64,000 bases of DNA from Halomonas organivorans (GCF_014192055.1 NZ_JACHXM010000011.1:29762-93761), one strand, 5' to 3'. Shown: positions 8,884 to 19,339, counted from the first letter of the stretch. Translations and numbers: made by a program. Notes: generated by a model not told the origin, from the letters alone.

Positions 8884-9624
8884 ATGACCACCATGACCCA
8901 ACCCTTCCTGAGCGTCGCGTCGCTCGACAAGACCTTCGTGCTCCATGGCCAGGGCGGCCTGCGCCTGGAGGTGATGCGCGACCTGTCGCTGACGCTGGCG
9001 CCGGGCGAATGCCTGGTGCTGGCCGGCCGCAGCGGCATCGGCAAGAGCACCCTGCTGAAGATGCTCCACGGCAGCTACCGGGTCTCGGGAGGCAGCCTGC
9101 AGCTGCACTTCGAGGACGGCGAGCTGGAGCTCGCCGACCTGTCGCCCCAGGCCTGGCCCGCGCTGCGCCGCGAGGTGATCGGCTACGTCAGCCAGTTCCT
9201 GCGCGTGGTGCCCCGGGTGCCCGCCGTGGAGGTGGTGATGGAACCGCTGCTGGCCCGCGGCGTCGACGCCGCCGAGGCCCGGCCTCGAGCCGAGGCCCTG
9301 CTGGCGCGGCTCAATCTGCCCGAGCGGCTGTGGTCGCTGCCCCCGGGCACCTTCTCGGGCGGCGAGCAGCAGCGGGTCAACATCGCCCGCGGCTTCATCG
9401 GCGAGCATCCGCTGCTGCTGCTCGACGAGCCCACCGCCTCGCTGGACGCCGCCAACCGCGACGTCGTCGTCGAGCTGATCCGCGAGGCCAAGGCCCGCGG
9501 CACCGCCATGCTCGGCATCTTCCACGACGAGGACGTGCGCGAGCGCGTCGCCGACCGTTTGCTGCCGCTGGACCGCCATATGCTGGCCCGCGCCAGCGCC
9601 CCCGACGCCCAGGAGACGCCGTGA
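8884..9624 (+). CDS. phnL: C-P lyase ABC-type ATPase PhnL
   Basis: A 246-residue ABC ATPase that associates with PhnI/PhnG function in the C-P lyase system. Walker A is GRSGIGKST, the signature is FSGGEQQRVNIARG, and Walker B is LLLDEPTASLDAANR. LRLEVMRDLSLTLAPGECLVLAG and MLGIFHDEDVRERVADR are typical of PhnL. The start at 8884 follows TGAGGAGATCGAG directly after phnK; a second in-frame ATG three codons later is possible. The TGA overlaps the phnM ATG by one base. Confidence 0.94.
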   Translation: MTTMTQPFLSVASLDKTFVLHGQGGLRLEVMRDLSLTLAPGECLVLAGRSGIGKSTLLKMLHGSYRVSGGSLQLHFEDGELELADLSPQAWPALRREVIGYVSQFLRVVPRVPAVEVVMEPLLARGVDAAEARPRAEALLARLNLPERLWSLPPGTFSGGEQQRVNIARGFIGEHPLLLLDEPTASLDAANRDVVVELIREAKARGTAMLGIFHDEDVRERVADRLLPLDRHMLARASAPDAQETP

Positions 9625-10772
9625 TGACCGCCCCCGAACAGATCCTGACCAACGCCCGCCTGGTGCTCGACGATGAAGTGGTCGAGGGCAGCCTGGCGAT
9701 CCGCGACGGCGTCATCGCCGCCGTCGACGCCGCTCCGAGCCGCTCGGCCGCGGCCATCGACTGCGCCGGCGACTTCCTGCTGCCTGGGCTCATCGAGTTG
9801 CACACCGACAACATGGAGAAGTACTTCCAGCCGCGGCCCAAGGTGGCCTGGCCGGGGCGCCAGGCGGCGCTCGCCCACGACGCCCAGATGGCCGCCAGCG
9901 GCATCACCACGGTGTTCGATGCGGTGTCGATCGGCGACGTGGACGAGCAGAGCATGCGCCACGGGGCGCTGCACGAGATGGTCGCCGCCCTGGGTGACAT
10001 CGTCGACGACGGCCTGGCCCGGGTCGACCACCGCCTGCACCTGCGCTGCGAGGTCAGCCACCCGGACACCCTGGCGCGCTTCGAGGCGCTGGCCGATGCG
10101 CCTCTGCTGGGGCTGGTCTCGCTGATGGACCATGCCCCGGGCCAGCGACAGTTCGCCAGCCTCGATGCCTACCGCACCTACTACCAGGGCAAGTACGGCC
10201 TCGACGACCGGGCCCTGGAGGCCTTCATCGCCAAGCAGCTGGCCAACAGCGAGCGCTACAGCGGCGAGCACCGCCGCGCCATCGCCGAGCGCAGCCGAGC
10301 GCTGGGCCTGGCGCTCGCCAGCCACGACGACGCCACCGTCACCCACGTGGCCGAGAGCCGCGAGTATGGCACCCGGGTGGCCGAGTTCCCGACCACCCGC
10401 GAGGCCGCCGAGGCCTCCCACCGCCAGGGCATGGCGGTGATGATGGGCGCGCCCAACGTGGTGCGCGGCGGCTCGCACTCCGGCAACATCGCCGCCAGCG
10501 AGCTGGTGCGCCTCGGCGTGCTCGACATCCTCTCCTCGGACTACTATCCGGCGGCGCTGCTCGACGCGGTCTTCCGCATCGCCGACATGGAGGGCGGTTA
10601 TTCGCTGGCCCGCGCCGTGGCCACCGCCACCCGCCAACCGGCCGAGGCCGTGGGCCTGGCCGACCGGGGCCGGCTGGCCGAGGGGCTGCGCGCCGACCTG
10701 CTGCGGGTCAGGCCGGTGGACGGCCATCCCCTGGTACAGCGGGTGTGGAGCGCCGGCAGGCAGGTGCACTGA
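9624..10772 (+). CDS. phnM: RPnTP pyrophosphohydrolase PhnM
   Basis: A 382-residue amidohydrolase-superfamily enzyme that removes pyrophosphate from ribose 1-phosphonate 5-triphosphate, giving the PhnJ substrate. Metal-binding and active-site segments are LIELHTDNMEKYFQPRPKV near residue 55, LGLVSLMDHAPGQRQF, LASHDDATVTHV, MGAPNVVRGGSHSGN and DILSSDYYPAALL. Length matches the family. Start ATG overlaps the phnL stop; stop overlaps phnN start (TGATG). Confidence 0.95.
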   Translation: MTAPEQILTNARLVLDDEVVEGSLAIRDGVIAAVDAAPSRSAAAIDCAGDFLLPGLIELHTDNMEKYFQPRPKVAWPGRQAALAHDAQMAASGITTVFDAVSIGDVDEQSMRHGALHEMVAALGDIVDDGLARVDHRLHLRCEVSHPDTLARFEALADAPLLGLVSLMDHAPGQRQFASLDAYRTYYQGKYGLDDRALEAFIAKQLANSERYSGEHRRAIAERSRALGLALASHDDATVTHVAESREYGTRVAEFPTTREAAEASHRQGMAVMMGAPNVVRGGSHSGNIAASELVRLGVLDILSSDYYPAALLDAVFRIADMEGGYSLARAVATATRQPAEAVGLADRGRLAEGLRADLLRVRPVDGHPLVQRVWSAGRQVH

Positions 10773-11314
10773 TGGGGCGCCTGGTCTACGTGATGGGGGC
10801 CAGCGGCGTCGGCAAGGATTCCCTGCTCGACGCCGCCCGGGTTCGCCACCCCGACTGGCTGGTGGCGCATCGCTACGTGACCCGTGACAGCGGGTCGTCC
10901 GAGAACTCCGTGGCGCTCAGCGTCGCGGAGTTCTCCTCGCGCCGGCGGCTGGGGCTGTTCTGCCTGACCTGGCGGGCCCACGGTCTGGACTACGGGCTCG
11001 GCATCGAGCTCGAGGCCTGGCTGTCCCGGGGCCGGGCGGTGCTGGTCAACGGCAGCCGCCGTGCGCTGCCCGACGCCCGGGCGCGCTTCGGGGATGCCCT
11101 GCTGCCGGTGCTGGTCACCGCCCCCGAGGCGGTGATCGCCGCGCGGCTGCGGGGCCGTGGCCGCGAGGACGAGGCCGGGATCGCCGCTCGGCTGGCGCGT
11201 CACCGCGAACTGGCCGAGGCCCTGCCCGAGGTGGCCCGGGTCGACAACGGCGGCACGCTGGCCGAGACGCTGGTCGGGCTGGGTGCGCTGCTCGAGGAGG
11301 AGTGTCGGGCATGA
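10772..11314 (+). CDS. phnN: Ribose 1,5-bisphosphate phosphokinase PhnN
   Basis: A 180-residue P-loop kinase of the guanylate-kinase fold that converts ribose 1,5-bisphosphate to PRPP, returning the sugar to nucleotide metabolism. The P-loop is GASGVGKDS near residue 8, and RYVTRDSGSSENSVALSVAEF is the substrate-side segment typical of PhnN. A C-terminal lid segment RLRGRGREDEAGIAARL is present. Translationally coupled to phnM and phnP. Confidence 0.94.
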   Translation: MGRLVYVMGASGVGKDSLLDAARVRHPDWLVAHRYVTRDSGSSENSVALSVAEFSSRRRLGLFCLTWRAHGLDYGLGIELEAWLSRGRAVLVNGSRRALPDARARFGDALLPVLVTAPEAVIAARLRGRGREDEAGIAARLARHRELAEALPEVARVDNGGTLAETLVGLGALLEEECRA

Positions 11315-12108
11315 ACTTCCGCTTCGTGGGCACCGGCAGCAGCGCCCAGGTGCCGCGCTTCGGCTGCGACTGTCCGGCCTGTGCCCGGGCCCGGGTGCTG
11401 ACCAGTCATCGCCGCGGACCCTGCTGCGCCGAAGTGCGCGTCGGCGGGCGGCGCTACCTGCTCGACGCCGGTCGCATGGACCTGGCCGACAGCTGCGAGG
11501 CCGAGCGTCCCGCGGCCATCCTGCTGACCCACTACCATGCCGACCACGTCCAGGGGCTCTTCCACCTGCGCTGGGGCAGCGGCGAGTCGATCCCGGTGCA
11601 CGGCCCCAAGGATGCCCAGGGCTGTGCGGATCTCTACCGCAACGCCGGGATCCTCGATTTCCGGCCCGGCCTCAAGCCCTTCCGTCCGCTCGAGCTAGAG
11701 GAGCTGACGGTGATCCCGGTCCCGCTCAATCACAGCAAGCCGACCCTGGGCTATTGCCTGGACGACGGCGGCGGCCGGTTGGCCTATCTCACCGACACCC
11801 TCGGCCTGCCCGTCGAGACCGAGCGCTTCCTGCGCGACTGGGCTCCCGACATGGTGGTGCTGGACGCCACCCACCCCTCGACCCATCCGGGGCCGCGCAA
11901 CCACAACGATCTCTGCCTGGCGCTGCAGGTCATCGAGCGCCTGGCGCCGTCGCAGGCCTATCTGACCCACATCGGCCACGACCTCGACGCCGAACTGATG
12001 GCGGGTGGCCCGGCGCTGCCGGCCGGGGTCGGGATCGCCCGCGACGGCCTGGCACTGGACGTGCTGCGGGGCGGTGTCATGCCGGGAGAGGTCGCGCTCG
12101 CCCGCTGA
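11311..12108 (+). CDS. phnP: Phosphoribosyl 1,2-cyclic phosphate phosphodiesterase PhnP
   Basis: A 265-residue metallo-beta-lactamase-fold hydrolase that opens 5-phospho-ribosyl 1,2-cyclic phosphate after C-P cleavage. The metal motif is LTHYHADHVQGL near residue 70, with further ligands in LNHSKPTLGYCL, YLTDTLG and HIGHDLDAEL. The N-terminal CDCPACARAR holds cysteines of the structural zinc site of PhnP. It closes the operon; no phnO (acetyltransferase) is present. No T-rich terminator was seen after it. Confidence 0.94.
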   Translation: MNFRFVGTGSSAQVPRFGCDCPACARARVLTSHRRGPCCAEVRVGGRRYLLDAGRMDLADSCEAERPAAILLTHYHADHVQGLFHLRWGSGESIPVHGPKDAQGCADLYRNAGILDFRPGLKPFRPLELEELTVIPVPLNHSKPTLGYCLDDGGGRLAYLTDTLGLPVETERFLRDWAPDMVVLDATHPSTHPGPRNHNDLCLALQVIERLAPSQAYLTHIGHDLDAELMAGGPALPAGVGIARDGLALDVLRGGVMPGEVALAR

Positions 12109-12279
12109 GCCGGCCGCCGCGCAGGGGATAGGCAGGCCTCCAACTCGTGCCTCGCCGTTCGTCGCCTCCGCCGTATCGGGGGCGATGCCTTGCCGTGTTG
12201 GCCACGCTACCGCAGGCATGCCCCGATGTGGTGCCTGTCCGGCCCGAAGGCCCGTGTCTGGTGCATGCCAATAAAAAGT

Positions 12280-12295
12280 TTGACCAAACGTAAAA
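12280..12295. promoter_or_regulatory. Partial RutR-box-like half site
   Basis: TTGACCA at 12280-12286 equals the left arm of the E. coli RutR box (TTGACCA-2-TGGTCAA). The right arm (ACGTAAA from 12288) keeps only about five of seven bases. A second isolated TTGACCA occurs at 12303-12309. Confidence 0.4.
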
Positions 12296-12329
12296 ATCGC
12301 CCTTGACCATCCCGGAAACGACTCTTACC

Positions 12330-12345
12330 TTTACCAAAAGGTAAA
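12330..12345. promoter_or_regulatory. RutR-box-like operator before the pyrimidine catabolic operon
   Basis: TTTACCA-AA-AGGTAAA has seven-base arms with a two-base spacer, the same geometry as the E. coli RutR box, and is palindromic except for the innermost pair. Very similar sites lie before cofG (31172-31189 and 31207-31222). RutR is a uracil- and thymine-sensing repressor in E. coli, and a RutR-like gene lies at 19459. Binding is inferred. Confidence 0.62.
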
Positions 12346-12612
12346 AAAACAAAGACAACATTCATGACCGTTTTCTTCATTAAAATATGATTTATTTCAT
12401 ATGTTTGGAGAGCGGCCTGGTTTCGGAGATGCTCATGAAAGCATGGAATGACCCGCCTGAACCCACCGGATGACCCTTCCGGAATAGCACTCGATTTTCT
12501 GACTTTTACTGGCCGCCCTCAGGGCGAGAGCCGGGCGATGACGGCCGGCCTTTTCCAGGGGAAATGTCGGGCGGCCGGACACTCGGCACGCAATACAATA
12601 ACGAGGTGCAGC

Positions 12613-13485
12613 ATGACGACACTCAAGTGTGGCCTGATCCAGATGGGCCTCAAGGGCGAGACGTCGATGAGTCCCGACGATATCCGCGACAGGATGCTCG
12701 AGGCACATCTTCCCCTCATCGACGAGGCTGGCCGGCAGGGCGTACAGGTTCTCTGCTTCCAGGAAGTCTTCACCCAGCCTTATTTCTGCCCGAGCCAGGA
12801 CGGGAAATGGTATGACGCCGCGGAGCGCATTCCCGATGGTCCCACCACCCGGCTGATGCAGGAGTACGCGAAGCGCTACCGCATGGTCATCGTGGTGCCG
12901 ATCTACGAGGAGGACGTCACCGGGGTCTTCTACAACACCGCCGCGGTCATCGATGCCGACGGCACCTACCTGGGCAAGTATCGCAAGAACCACATCCCCG
13001 ATACGGCGCCCGGCTTCTGGGAAAAGCTGTACTTCAAGCCGGGCAACAGCGGCTATCCGGTCTTCGATACCGCCTACTGCAAGCTCGGGGTGTACATCTG
13101 CTACGACCGTCACTTCCCCGAGGGCTGGCGCGCCCTGGCGCTCAAGGGTGCCGAGTACATCGTCAATCCCTCCGCCACCGTCAAGGGCAAGAGCCGCTAT
13201 CTCTGGGAGCTCGAGCAGCCGGCTTCGGCGGCCGCCAACGGCGTGTTCATCGGCGCCATCAACCGGGTCGGTCGCGAGGCGCCCTGGGACGAGCGAATGG
13301 GCGAGTTCTACGGTTCGAGCTACATCGTCAACCCGCTTGGCAAGATCGAGGCCCAGGCCAGCGAGGACGGCGACGAGCTGCTGGTCCACGAGATCGACCT
13401 CGACATGATCCGCGAGGTCCGGAAGGGGTGGCAGTTCTTCCGCGATCGCCGGCCGGAGTCCTACGAGGAACTTGCCGAGCAGTGA
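12613..13485 (+). CDS. Beta-ureidopropionase (N-carbamoyl-beta-alanine amidohydrolase), nitrilase superfamily
   Basis: A 290-residue carbon-nitrogen hydrolase that would cleave N-carbamoyl-beta-alanine to beta-alanine, CO2 and ammonia, the last step of reductive uracil breakdown. The Glu-Lys-Cys triad is visible: E in LCFQEVFTQPYFCP (about residue 47), K in LGKYRKNHIPD (about 120) and C in VYICYDRHFPEGWR (about 160). FYGSSYIVNPLGKI is typical of the beta-ureidopropionase branch. The start at 12613 gives the normal N-terminus (MTTLKCGLIQMGL), with GAGGTGCAGC before it. It leads the plus-strand pyrimidine operon. Confidence 0.88.
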   Translation: MTTLKCGLIQMGLKGETSMSPDDIRDRMLEAHLPLIDEAGRQGVQVLCFQEVFTQPYFCPSQDGKWYDAAERIPDGPTTRLMQEYAKRYRMVIVVPIYEEDVTGVFYNTAAVIDADGTYLGKYRKNHIPDTAPGFWEKLYFKPGNSGYPVFDTAYCKLGVYICYDRHFPEGWRALALKGAEYIVNPSATVKGKSRYLWELEQPASAAANGVFIGAINRVGREAPWDERMGEFYGSSYIVNPLGKIEAQASEDGDELLVHEIDLDMIREVRKGWQFFRDRRPESYEELAEQ

Positions 13486-13563
13486 CGACGCGGCGCCACC
13501 GCCGCGATGCCGCCGGGGTGTCACGCATCCCGGAACGACAACAACAATACGATGGGTTGAACG

Positions 13564-15075
13564 ATGAGTCATACGACGAGCGAGACGACGGGGTCGGCCC
13601 AGGCCGCCCCCAAGCCGGGCTTTTGCCCCGAACTGTGGAATGCCGACCTGGCCCCGGTCGGTGAGGAGGATCGTACCTGGAACTGGCAGAACATCGCGGG
13701 CCTGTGGGTCGCGATGGTGGTGTGCGTGCCGGCCTACATGCTGGCCGCCAGCCTGGTGCCCGAGGGCATGTCCTGGTGGCAGGCGGTACTGACGGTGTTC
13801 CTGGGCAACCTGATCGTGCTGGCGCCGATGCTGTTGATCGGTCATGCCGGCGCCAAGCACGGCATTCCTTTCCCGGTGCTGCTGCGCGCTTCCTTCGGCA
13901 CCTCCGGCGCCAAGCTGGCGGCGATGATGCGCGGCGTCGTCGGCTGCGGCTGGTTCGGTATCCAGACCTGGGTGGGGGGCTCTGCCATCTACGTGATCCT
14001 CAACATCCTGACCGGTCGCGCTCTGGTCGGCGAGCCCCTGCCGGGGCTGGGGATCGACCTGGCCCAGTTCCTGTGCTTCCTGGCCTGCTGGGGCATGCAT
14101 GTCTACTTCATCGCCCGTGGCACCGAATCCATCCGGGCGCTGGAGACCTACGCGGCACCGTTCCTGATCGCCATGTCCTTCGGGCTGCTGATCTGGGCGG
14201 TGATCAAGGCCGGCGGCTTCGGACCGATGCTGTCGACGCCTTCGGCGTTCGTCGAGGGTGGGGCCCGCGAGGGCGAGTTCTGGCAGGTCTTCTGGCCCGG
14301 CCTGACGGCGATGGTGGGGTTCTGGGCGACGCTGGCGCTGAACATCCCGGATTTCACCCGCTTCGCCAAGAACCAGCGGCACCAGTTCATCGGCCAGGCG
14401 GTCGGCCTGCCGATCCCCATGGCGATGCTGGCGTTCATCGCCGTCGGCGTTGCCTCCGCCACCGTGGTGATCTACGGCGAGGCGCTGTGGGATCCGGTGG
14501 CCATCACCGAGCGCATGGGCGGCTTCGCGGTGATCATCGCGCTGGTTGCCCTGGTGATCGCCACCGTGACCACCAACCTGGCGGCCAACGTGGTGGCGCC
14601 GGCCAACGGCTTTTCCAACCTGAGCCCGAGGCGCATCTCCTTCCGGATGGGCGGCTACATCACCGCCGGGCTGGGCATCGCCATCATGCCCTGGAAGCTG
14701 CTGGAGAGCACCGGCGCCTACATCTTCACCTGGCTGATCGGCTATTCGGCGCTGCTCGGTCCCCTGGCGGGCATCATGCTGGCCGACTACCTGCTGATCC
14801 GCCGGACCGAGCTGTCCCATGACGACCTGTTCAAGAACGACGGTCGCTACAGCTATCGCAACGGCTGGAACGTCAATGCCTTCATCGCCTTCGTGATCGC
14901 CGTGCTGCCCAACCTGCCCGGTTTCCTCGCCGCGGCCGGCCTGATGGACGGCGTACCGAGCCTGTTCAGCACTCTCTACAACTATGCCTGGTTCGTCGGG
15001 GTCGCCATCGGCGCCGTGGTCTATCTGGCGCTGATGCGCATGACCCGACCCAGCGTGGTGACTGCCACGTCGTGA
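13564..15075 (+). CDS. NCS1-family nucleobase/allantoin-type permease
   Basis: A 503-residue membrane protein with about 12 hydrophobic segments. GFCPELWNADLAPV at the N-terminus, RTWNWQNIAGLWVAMVVCVP, RGVVGCGWFGIQTWVGGSAIY and NIPDFTRFAKNQRHQFIGQ are hallmarks of the NCS1 family of uracil, hydantoin and allantoin symporters. Its place between beta-ureidopropionase and dihydropyrimidinase suggests uptake of uracil, thymine or a dihydropyrimidine. Exact substrate cannot be read from the sequence. Confidence 0.88.
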   Translation: MSHTTSETTGSAQAAPKPGFCPELWNADLAPVGEEDRTWNWQNIAGLWVAMVVCVPAYMLAASLVPEGMSWWQAVLTVFLGNLIVLAPMLLIGHAGAKHGIPFPVLLRASFGTSGAKLAAMMRGVVGCGWFGIQTWVGGSAIYVILNILTGRALVGEPLPGLGIDLAQFLCFLACWGMHVYFIARGTESIRALETYAAPFLIAMSFGLLIWAVIKAGGFGPMLSTPSAFVEGGAREGEFWQVFWPGLTAMVGFWATLALNIPDFTRFAKNQRHQFIGQAVGLPIPMAMLAFIAVGVASATVVIYGEALWDPVAITERMGGFAVIIALVALVIATVTTNLAANVVAPANGFSNLSPRRISFRMGGYITAGLGIAIMPWKLLESTGAYIFTWLIGYSALLGPLAGIMLADYLLIRRTELSHDDLFKNDGRYSYRNGWNVNAFIAFVIAVLPNLPGFLAAAGLMDGVPSLFSTLYNYAWFVGVAIGAVVYLALMRMTRPSVVTATS

Positions 15076-15082
15076 ACCCTGA

Positions 15083-16555
<1,473 letters not shown>

Positions 16556-16566
16556 TAGCGACCCAC

Positions 16567-16648
16567 CCGCTGGCGGGGCGGTGATCCTGCCAGCGGGGCC
16601 CACCCCTGCCATACTCGGTCGGTTCCCCGCCCAGCCGGCGGAGGGAAC
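16567..16648 (+). promoter_or_regulatory. Two consecutive hairpins between dihydropyrimidinase and codB-like genes
   Basis: CCGCTGGC (16567-16574) pairs with GCCAGCGG (16589-16596), and GTTCCC (16622-16627) pairs with GGGAAC (16643-16648). Neither is followed by a T-run. They may stabilise upstream mRNA, set stoichiometry or attenuate; the function is inference. Confidence 0.45.
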
Positions 16649-16690
16649 GACCGTTCGTTCGCTCAACAATAACAAGACAGGACAAGGCAC

Positions 16691-17950
16691 ATGTCACATT
16701 CCGACTACCCCCTGAGCGAGGTGCCCTGGGCATCGCGCAAGGGACTGCTGTCCACGTCGGTGGTACTGCTGGGCTTCACCTTCTTCACCGCGACCATGTG
16801 GGCGGGCGGCAGCATCGGTACCGCCTTCGCTTTCCAGGACCTGATCCTCGCCATCGTGATCGGCAACGTGTTGCTGGGGAGCTATGCCTCGGCGCTGGCC
16901 TATATCGCCTGCAAGAGCGGTCTCAATTCGGTGCTCATGGGGCGTTTCTGCTTCGGCGAGATGGGCAGCAAGCTGTCCGACATGCTGCTGGGCTTCACCC
17001 AGATCGGCTGGTATGCCTGGGGGACCGCCACCATCGCCATCGTGCTGGTCAAGACCACCGGGCTGCCGGCCTGGTCGGAGGCGCCGCTGATGGTGTTCTT
17101 CGGCATCGCCTTCTGCCTGACCGCCATGGTGGGCTATCGAGGCCTTGACTGGCTGTCGCGTTTCGCCGTGCCGGCCATGCTGCTGTTCATCCTGATCAGC
17201 CTGTTCACCGGGCTGGCCGACGCCGGAGGATGGGCCGAGCTGGTCGCCCAGACGCCCAGCGGGGAAATGACCTTCGCCGCGGCCGTGACCGTCATCATCG
17301 GCACCTTCGTCAGCGGGGGCACCCAGGCCACCAACTGGAGCCGCTTCGCGCGCTCGCCGCGCATCGCGGTCATCGCCACCATGCTGGCCTTCTGTGTCGG
17401 CAATGGCCTGATGGTGATCACCGGCGCCTTCGGCGCCCTGGTCTACCAGCAGGCCGATATCGTCGACATCATGCTGGCGCAGGGCTTCGTGGTCCTGGCC
17501 GTGCTGATGCTGTTCCTCAACATCTGGACCACCCAGGACAACACCATCTACAACTTCGCCGTGGCCGGCTGCAACCTGGTCCGCACACGGCGGCGCCGAC
17601 TGGTGACGCTGGTCGGGGCGGCGATCGGCACGCTGCTGGCCGTATTCGGCATGTACGACATGCTGATCCCTTTCCTGGTGCTGCTCGGCACCTTCATTCC
17701 GCCCTTCGGCGGCGTCATCATGGCCAACTTCTGGGTGCGCTATCGCGGCCGGTATCCGGCCATGGCCGAGGCGCGGCTGCCGAACTTCGACTGGGTGGGG
17801 CTGGGCGCCTACGGCCTGGGGTCGTGCGCGGCGCTGCTCTCGCCGATCCTGCCGCCGCTGGTCGGGGTCGGCGCCGCCGCCCTGGCCTACACCGTCCTGC
17901 AGGCCTGCGTGCGACGGTCGGACGTGGGCGATGTCGCCAGGGGCTCATGA
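16691..17950 (+). CDS. codB: Cytosine permease CodB-like (NCS1 family)
   Basis: A 419-residue inner-membrane protein with about 12 hydrophobic segments. VPWASRKGLLSTSVVLLGFTFF, MWAGGSIGTAF, CKSGLNSVLMGRFCFGEMGSK, QIGWYAWGTATIAI and VSGGTQATNWSRFARSP are CodB-like. It probably imports cytosine or a related base for the following deaminase; the adjacent codA-like gene supports this. A gap of 135 bases with two hairpins separates it from the dihydropyrimidinase gene. Confidence 0.88.
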   Translation: MSHSDYPLSEVPWASRKGLLSTSVVLLGFTFFTATMWAGGSIGTAFAFQDLILAIVIGNVLLGSYASALAYIACKSGLNSVLMGRFCFGEMGSKLSDMLLGFTQIGWYAWGTATIAIVLVKTTGLPAWSEAPLMVFFGIAFCLTAMVGYRGLDWLSRFAVPAMLLFILISLFTGLADAGGWAELVAQTPSGEMTFAAAVTVIIGTFVSGGTQATNWSRFARSPRIAVIATMLAFCVGNGLMVITGAFGALVYQQADIVDIMLAQGFVVLAVLMLFLNIWTTQDNTIYNFAVAGCNLVRTRRRRLVTLVGAAIGTLLAVFGMYDMLIPFLVLLGTFIPPFGGVIMANFWVRYRGRYPAMAEARLPNFDWVGLGAYGLGSCAALLSPILPPLVGVGAAALAYTVLQACVRRSDVGDVARGS

Positions 17951-18015
17951 TCGAGGCCCAGGCGCCGCGGATGGGGCGCCTGGGCCGAGTACTGTCACCA
18001 TCCCGAGGAACAGCG

Positions 18016-19263
18016 ATGAGAATCGTCAATGCCAGGCTGCGTGGGAAGCCTGACCTGCATGAGATCCGGATCGAGCGGGCACGCTTTGCGAGTGTCACGC
18101 CCCAGACCGACCGCCGCCCCGCGGAGGACGGCGCGATCGACGCGCAAGGCAGGCTGCTCTGCGCGCCCTTCATCGAGCCGCACATCCATCTGGATGCCGC
18201 CTTGACCGCCGGGGAGCCGCGCTGGAACGAGAGCGGTACCCTGTTCGAGGGCATCGAATGCTGGGCAGAGCGCAAGCCCATGCTGGACCGGCGTGACATC
18301 CGCCGTCGCGCCCTGGAGACCCTGGAACTGCTGGTCAGCCAGGGCGTGCAGCACGTGCGGACCCACGCCGATGTCAGCGATCCCAGCCTGGTCGGCCTGA
18401 CGACCCTGTGCGAACTGCGCGACGAGCTGAGCGACCGCCTGCAGATCCAGGTCGTGGCCTTTCCCCAGGAGGGCATCCTGTCCTATCCCGATGGGCTGGC
18501 GCTGATGGAGCGAGCGGTCGAGGTGGGAGCCGACGTGGTCGGTGCAATACCGCACTTCGAGTACACCCGGGAGCTGGGGGAGGCGTCCCTCAAGGAGGCG
18601 ATCCGCCTGGCCCGGGCCCATGATCGCCTGGTGGACGTGCACTGCGACGAGATCGACGATCCCAACTCGCGTTTCCTGGAGGTGCTGGCCGCCGAGGCGC
18701 TGTTCGCCGAGATGGGCAGTCGGGTGACGGCCAGCCATACCACCGCCATGCACTCCTATGACAATGCCTATTGCTCGAAACTCTTTCGCCTGCTCAAGCA
18801 CTCGGGCATCAATTTCATCTGCTGTCCCACCGAGAGCATTCACCTGCAGGGGCGTTTCGATAGCTACCCGAAGCGGCGCGGCCTGACCCGGGTCAAGGAG
18901 CTGGACGCCGCCGGCCTCAACGTCTGTTTCGCCGAGGACTCGATCCGCGATCCCTGGTACTCGCTGGGCAATGGCCGGCTGCTGAGGACGCTGGATTTCG
19001 GCCTGCATATCTGCCAGATGATGGGCTATGCGGACTTCAGCCGCGCGCTGGATTTCATTACCGACCATGCCGCCCGTACGCTGGGTATCGAGCACGACTA
19101 CGGGATCGCCCCGGGCAAGCCGGCCAACTGCATCCTGCTGGATGGCGAGGACGACTACGACGTGCTGCGTCGCCAGAGCGAGGTGCTGCTTTCCATCCGC
19201 GACGGACGGATCATCCTGCAACGGGAGCCGGCGAAGATCGTCACTCCCCGCTACCTGTTCTAG
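18016..19263 (+). CDS. codA: CodA-family amidohydrolase, probable cytosine deaminase
   Basis: A 415-residue metal-dependent deaminase. CodA-like motifs in order: EPHIHLDAALTAG (metal His pair, near residue 55), RTHADVSD, VVAFPQEGILSYP (substrate Gln), DVHCDEIDDPNSRF (His and Glu), SHTTAMHSYDNAY (His), IHLQGRFDSYPKRRG and FAEDSIRDPWYSLG (metal Asp). From memory of E. coli CodA (GHDDVFDPWYPLG) the substrate loop differs: His to Glu, Asp314 to Ser and Phe316 to Arg. Cytosine deamination to uracil fits the context, but another pyrimidine or related amine is possible. Start chosen after GAGGAACAGCG. Confidence 0.82.
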   Translation: MRIVNARLRGKPDLHEIRIERARFASVTPQTDRRPAEDGAIDAQGRLLCAPFIEPHIHLDAALTAGEPRWNESGTLFEGIECWAERKPMLDRRDIRRRALETLELLVSQGVQHVRTHADVSDPSLVGLTTLCELRDELSDRLQIQVVAFPQEGILSYPDGLALMERAVEVGADVVGAIPHFEYTRELGEASLKEAIRLARAHDRLVDVHCDEIDDPNSRFLEVLAAEALFAEMGSRVTASHTTAMHSYDNAYCSKLFRLLKHSGINFICCPTESIHLQGRFDSYPKRRGLTRVKELDAAGLNVCFAEDSIRDPWYSLGNGRLLRTLDFGLHICQMMGYADFSRALDFITDHAARTLGIEHDYGIAPGKPANCILLDGEDDYDVLRRQSEVLLSIRDGRIILQREPAKIVTPRYLF

Positions 19264-19339
19264 CCTTCATCAGCCCTGGCCGCCCGAAGGGGCGGCCTGC
19301 CCCTGCCACCCGGTTTCCCGTGTCGACGTTGCCCCGGCC

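Larger units (their letters stand above)
12109..12612. promoter_or_regulatory. Intergenic control region and long leader before the pyrimidine operon
   Basis: About 500 bases without a gene. The first 160 bases show nothing recognised. From 12271 the composition becomes AT-rich and contains three TTGACCA/TTTACCA half sites of RutR type (12280, 12303, 12330). A candidate sigma-70 promoter is TTGACC at 12303 with TACCTT 17 bases later, partly overlapped by the RutR-like box at 12330-12345; TATGAT at 12386 is a second -10 candidate. A leader of up to 270 bases then precedes the first gene and holds small inverted repeats (ATGCT/AGCAT at 12429-12444; CCGGCC/GGCCGG around 12544-12581). No known riboswitch was recognised. 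Confidence 0.55.
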
